A stretch of 64,000 bases of DNA, taken from assembly GCA_037102815.1 (NCBI GenBank), contig BTPP01000007.1:2666001-2730000 (forward strand), in the 5' to 3' direction. Under the pieces are notes generated by a model. That model did no database searches, was not told where the DNA came from, and was given only the letters and a program-made list of their open reading frames with translations. The translations under genes were made by a program, and so were the position numbers. Positions 59,440 to 64,000 of this stretch are shown piece after piece (position 1 is the first letter of the stretch; each line of letters opens with the position of its first letter). This DNA comes from Neurospora intermedia (taxonomy: Eukaryota; Ascomycota; Sordariomycetes; Sordariales; Sordariaceae).

Positions 59440-59457
59440 AAAAAAAAAAAAAAAAAA
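59440..59457. repeat. A(18) homopolymer after (GAAA)n
   Basis: A purine-only stretch of GAAA units ends in 18 adenines. Confidence 0.85.
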
Positions 59458-62400
59458 GACAACGAAAAAAGACATTGCTGCGCGTCAGACGAGTATGACG
59501 TCATTTCCTCAGCCACGGCTCCAGAGCGCTTGAGAAGGTCGCATCTTGAGCCGCGGCTACGGCTATGTATCAGGCGATGCTACTGCCTCCTCAAGTTGTG
59601 TTCCCCCTGTTTCGGGTTCAATCTCAGTCTCACGCCCAACCTCATCTCAGCGCGATGCGGGGGAAAATCACGACTCTGTAACGATTGATTATTACGGTAA
59701 CCGTTGACCGATCCGGCGGAAGGTCGGAGTCGCCCGAGCACGGCAAACGGGCTACTCTTCGGTTATGCGCCAAGTGATGGCGTCAAAGGGAAGATTTTCG
59801 GGGACAACGCACCATGTTTTTGGCCTTTTTTTTTTTTGTTTTTCCATATGCCTCGGCTTTCTCTTCAATTTTTTTTTTTTTTTTCGGCCCACCACTCCAT
59901 TGCAATGTCGTGATTTCTTCGCGATCGATGTTCGACAAGGTTTAGCTTAGCGGGCTCTTTTGATTTCACACGCAGTGGGCACGCCGGGCCGGAGCCTTTC
60001 TCCCCAAAGCGGGCCTCCCCCAATTGGGCCCCTTAACGCATCCTACCTGGAGCCCACCACTTGGCGTTTTCATGCAGCGGAGACGAACGAATTTGTTCTG
60101 GAGAATTGGAGTAACCATGACGTCATGCTTTAGTGCGAGGCTGACCGACCACAATTGTGAATCCGGTGTTTTGGGATCGCGAAGCCGGAGGGATGGACAG
60201 CATTTTCGAACGTTCTTTGTAGCCGAAGTGGCATTGTTGCGCGCCGGCCGGCCGGCCGACACCTTTGAGGAAATGGACCCCTCCCGGACGCGTCAGCCGG
60301 ACTATGGAAGTCGGGCGCTGTGTGGGGCTTGAGTCCAGACGGGGCTGGCTTGTCCGTGTAGTGTTGCGTAGAAACGGGAGGGCTGAGCAGGAAAATCTCA
60401 ACCGAAATCGCGGAAATCGCTGGGCGTGCCCGACGGGAGGTTTATCTTATTGGACCCTACCTGCAGTAACCTTGCACGAGCCCTGCTGCCGCCGCTCACC
60501 TGCGTGAACCCTCTTGACCCTCCAAGCATTGTGCCGTGCGAATGCGGTTTTTGTCTGTTGCTGTTGATTATGCCTTTTCCTACGAAATCTTTTACAAGTT
60601 TGCCCATGTGCCGGTAGTATCGTGGTGCCAGCCATCCACCAGCTGTGCAGCGTTCTCACAACAAAGTTGAAAGTGAGCGACTCCGAAGAAGCTGTGAGAC
60701 TTTGATTCAGTCGCCCGAACAGCGTGGGCAGATCGGTAGATATATCGAGATGCATATATGCTACACGTCGGAGCTAGATTTTGCGATGGATTCGAGATTG
60801 TCTATTCGGACAATATCCAATAGCTGACCAGAGCACAAAAACGTTCTGGAAGCGAGACACTGATCGTAGATTTCATAACGGTTTGTGCACGGTCATTGAT
60901 CTCTCCCCTTTCTGTCACAGCTTTCCAGTCATAGGTACCTCGGCACGTTGCTTTTGGCTCCGGTTGAGAGGGTCACTCCCATTTCGAATTTCCCAGTGCA
61001 ATGAAGAAATCGGTGGCAGAACTTCCAGAACCACCTGCGCCTTAGACAGGCCAAGATCGACGCTCGTCCCGAACACGGGTCTTGCCAAGACGATTGTCAA
61101 TGCTTCCCCTAATACAGCCCCTGGTTATCTTTTCGTTGCTTCTGGCGGCCCAATGTCGAAGAAAACCATAACGTGGCTTGAAAGGGCACATGTGCGACGA
61201 GAGGATAAAGCACCCCCCCCCTCTTCTTTCTCCTCCTCCCCCCGCACATGCAAATGGTCCTCCCCTCCCTTGGTGCTAAGAAAAGAGAAAAAGTGTTATC
61301 GATAGTACTCTCTCAATGAGGCCATTTGGCTCTCAAACTATTGACCTTCGCAATTGTGGTGCGATTTCGGTAAAGTCCAGGACCCCAGCATGTTCCTCGT
61401 GAGAGTGGAAGGGAGAAAAAAAAAATAACGCCTGTGACGTCATTGAGCTTGTGTCAATTTTGTCGTGGTGTCCGTTGTGGACTCCCATCTCCGCTGGTCT
61501 CGTCTGTTTTGGGCATCCAACCGTCCAGCCAACCCCTGGGATCCGATCGGACACACACAATCCACCCCCGGCCGGCGCTGGGAAATGTGGATTCGGACCA
61601 GGGCTTGTTGTTGACTCCTCGCTGTCCTCGGGACTCGCTTTGTAAACTCACAGTGTGCGTGCTCTACGGTTCCAACGGTGCATCGACGATGACAGAGGGA
61701 AATTTCGGGGAAATCTCGCTAGAGGTTTTTTTTTTTTTTCTTCTGACCGCAAGCAAATCCCGACTTGGGGAGGAAGTGCTGTCCAAAATTGGGCTGCCAT
61801 GCTGCCACATGAAAAGGTGTTATTGCTGTTGTAATTATTATTGCCATCATTATTGTTGTTGTTGTTGCTGTTTATACGCAGTATTGTAGTGGCTTTTGTA
61901 AGTGTGTGTTGTTGGTTGGGCGGGCAGGCAGGCTTACCTCTTGAGAGCATCGCGGGGTCTAGATCCGGGATCCAGACATCGCGGTTAGGTCGAGCCGCCG
62001 AGATGATATGGGATCTTGAAGATCGGAGAACGGCCATCCAGTCGTCGCGATTTGGTGCAGCCGAGACAGGTCGCAAATCCGACAACACCTGTGGCGACAG
62101 CTTTCAAGCCACAGAGTCCGGGCTGATCTCGAGAACACTTCAAGGACACATCAAGGGACCTCGCTGGACCAATGCTTGCGTGCCTGCATTCGATCGAGAT
62201 TGACAGTTGACCAGATTGCACGACTGGAACCCAGACGGTCCAGCACAGCCACGGGATTAAAAATTTGGCTCACTGGAGAAGTATCGATACCTGCGTTCCG
62301 GAAAAGGTCCGGATATCAGACGGCGGCTCAGGGCACCTATACACACTAATAGTGAGTCCGCTCATACGTCAAGGTCTTCAGTCTAGGTTCGGGCAGCTGT

Positions 62401-64000
62401 TTGATACCGGACAAAAGTGTCCTCTTGGGCATTTGACTGTTCCCCGACTTGTACCTCATCAGGCATGCTCCTAGGATCTTTCTCACCGCCAAAATGCGCT
62501 CCGTCGTCGATGTGTGGTGAAGCCTTTGTCACTGCAGTAATTTGGCATATGCCGTAACAGGCAGACGGTTGAAGGCGCCTGGACTCCACAGGAGCATCCA
62601 TGAACGGCCCAGCGTGGGGATTGAAGAGTGGATAAGTTCTAGTAAGTGGTAGCAGGTAACCCCTCCTTAGCAATTTCGGCCTGTGCCGGTAGCGTTTCGG
62701 CGCTCAGTGACCATCGGGATTCGTTAACGACCATCGGGGCATCAGCTAACGACCGACTCATATCACAAAGACGAGGATGCGGGTCGATTATGCACGTGCA
62801 TGATCAATAACACTACCCAATAGTCCAAAACTAATTTGCTTTTTTGTTTTTTTTTTTCTTCTCCGTCTCATGATTATGAATGGCCGCGGGGGACCGCCTA
62901 CCTACCTTACTGTTCACACCGGTATCGCAAGCCAAATCTACCAAACTAACCAAACTATAGCTTTGTACATGGCCAGCTCGACACCACAGTATAGGTAGGT
63001 ATCGGATAGGTAGATGGCTTACAAACTAGATGTGCTGCATAGGTAGGTACGGATGTCTTCGGCACCCGGCTATATAATCCACAGAACATCCATGCGAAAA
63101 ACCATCGGGATCTGAATGCAGTATTCCCGCTTATGTGCTCGGGCAGAAAGGTTAATCCATCCTCACCACCGAACGCTTATGACCCTACAGACATATCAAT
63201 GGTCTCTGTGTCATCCCCATGTCCAGTCCCAACATTCCAGGCGACTCCAGTAGATTGGTTATTGCTGTAAAGACGTCTGAAGCATGGCGCAATATGTCGC
63301 CGCATAACAGCACACAGCTTGGAGGCAACACGTGTATGCAGCGAACATGCCGGACTGGACCCCATGCCTGGCTTTTTGCATTCATCTGATTCGGGGCGCG
63401 AACCAGCTGTCACCCCGAAAAGAAGAACATAGGCCTCACCTGAAGATGTCGACCCAAATCGACCATCCAATTGTACACTTTACCATGGCCGCATTCATTG
63501 GACTTATGCATCGGTATCCTGTGGCCGGGGGGGATTGCTTGGCCCCCTACACTAAACCCATCCACCCCTCTTTCTGTCCTCCGCGAGGTCAGCCATAAGC
63601 GGCCATCAGCCAGACGGGTCATTGTCCGCCGAGTCAACCATCAGTCCCCCCCGGCGGTTGGCTCCCATAGCTCCCTTCACACCATCGCATTACTTCTTCT
63701 TTGGGCTTAGCGAGGTGTGAGTGAAGTGCGAAAGCGACCGATGAAACTGATGACAATGGGACCGGTCTGAGAGAAAGAGAGCCTGACTCCTCCGTTCTGT
63801 CCGTTTCTCCTCACCCAACTCGGTCCATTCTGATGGCTCCTACCAGATACCTTAGTCCTTCCGAGTCGAATCATTTTGGTGTACTGCACTCTCACTTCTT
63901 GGCTTGTAAAACACTGCATCTTGTCTTCTATCGGTAGGCGGCCTCTCAAAGTTTACTACGACCGGCAGGCGAACTTGGTCGTCAGCCGTGTCCATGACCA

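Larger units (their letters stand above)
50280..64000. other. 13.7-kb region without a convincing gene
   Basis: Neither strand shows a chain of open frames joined by splice signals, and no frame holds a recognisable domain. The segment has many T/A and C homopolymers (for example C run near 53180-53192, A run 59440-59457, T runs near 59826, 59868 and 62850) and frequent TAGGTACCTA/TAGGTAGGTA words, especially 54.2-58.4 kb and 63.0 kb. It holds the two repeat structures listed separately. It may be a long regulatory region of a gene beyond the right edge, a decayed repeat area, or a source of long non-coding RNA. Confidence 0.5.

Overview
The window looks like a chromosome segment of a filamentous ascomycete, most probably a sordariomycete of the Neurospora/Sordaria kind. 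The evidence is eukaryotic genes with short (about 45-80 nt) GT...AG introns carrying CTAAC/CTGAC branch points, CT-rich promoters, several protein types typical of filamentous fungi (2EXR, LCCL membrane protein, DUF1748/mitofissin), and long intergenic spacers full of microsatellites and TAGGTACCTA-like words. There is no sign of bacterial, phage, plasmid or CRISPR sequence. No tRNA or rRNA gene was recognised.

Layout. 0.4-4.8 kb: pyruvate kinase (minus) diverges from a small gene whose C-terminal half is a mitofissin (Atg44/Mdi1, DUF1748) domain. 5.7-7.7 kb: an MFS drug/H+ antiporter (minus). 10.3-11.3 kb: a 2EXR-domain protein. 13.1-14.3 kb: a secreted asparagine-rich protein. 15.4-16.6 kb: a zinc-free MDR oxidoreductase with a GC-AG intron. 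17.5-18.9 kb: a single-pass membrane protein with a beta-trefoil-like ectodomain. 19.6-20.4 kb: a small secreted cysteine-containing protein. 21.8-22.5 kb: a lipocalin-like soluble protein. 26.4-29.8 kb: VPS51, tail to tail with an LCCL membrane protein. 30.6-32.9 kb: MAM33/p32 and a cysteine-motif protein. 36.6-37.3 kb: TMA16. 39.0-41.3 kb: EXO1. 42.2-44.0 kb: a SURF6/Rrp14 nucleolar gene with an apparent one-base frameshift. 45.6-47.1 kb: VPS74/GOLPH3. 48.5-50.3 kb: an oxysterol-binding protein. 50.3-64 kb: 13.7 kb without a convincing gene, containing a hairpin-like inverted repeat and a cluster of diverged repeats.

How the genes relate. There is no secondary-metabolite cluster. The segment is a mosaic of housekeeping genes: glycolysis, mitochondrial maintenance (mitofissin, Mam33), Golgi/endosome traffic and lipid transfer (Vps51, Vps74, OSBP), ribosome assembly (Tma16, SURF6) and DNA repair (Exo1). 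A run of fast-evolving surface or secreted genes lies between 10 and 21 kb. Exon boundaries were derived by hand from splice signals and reading-frame continuity.
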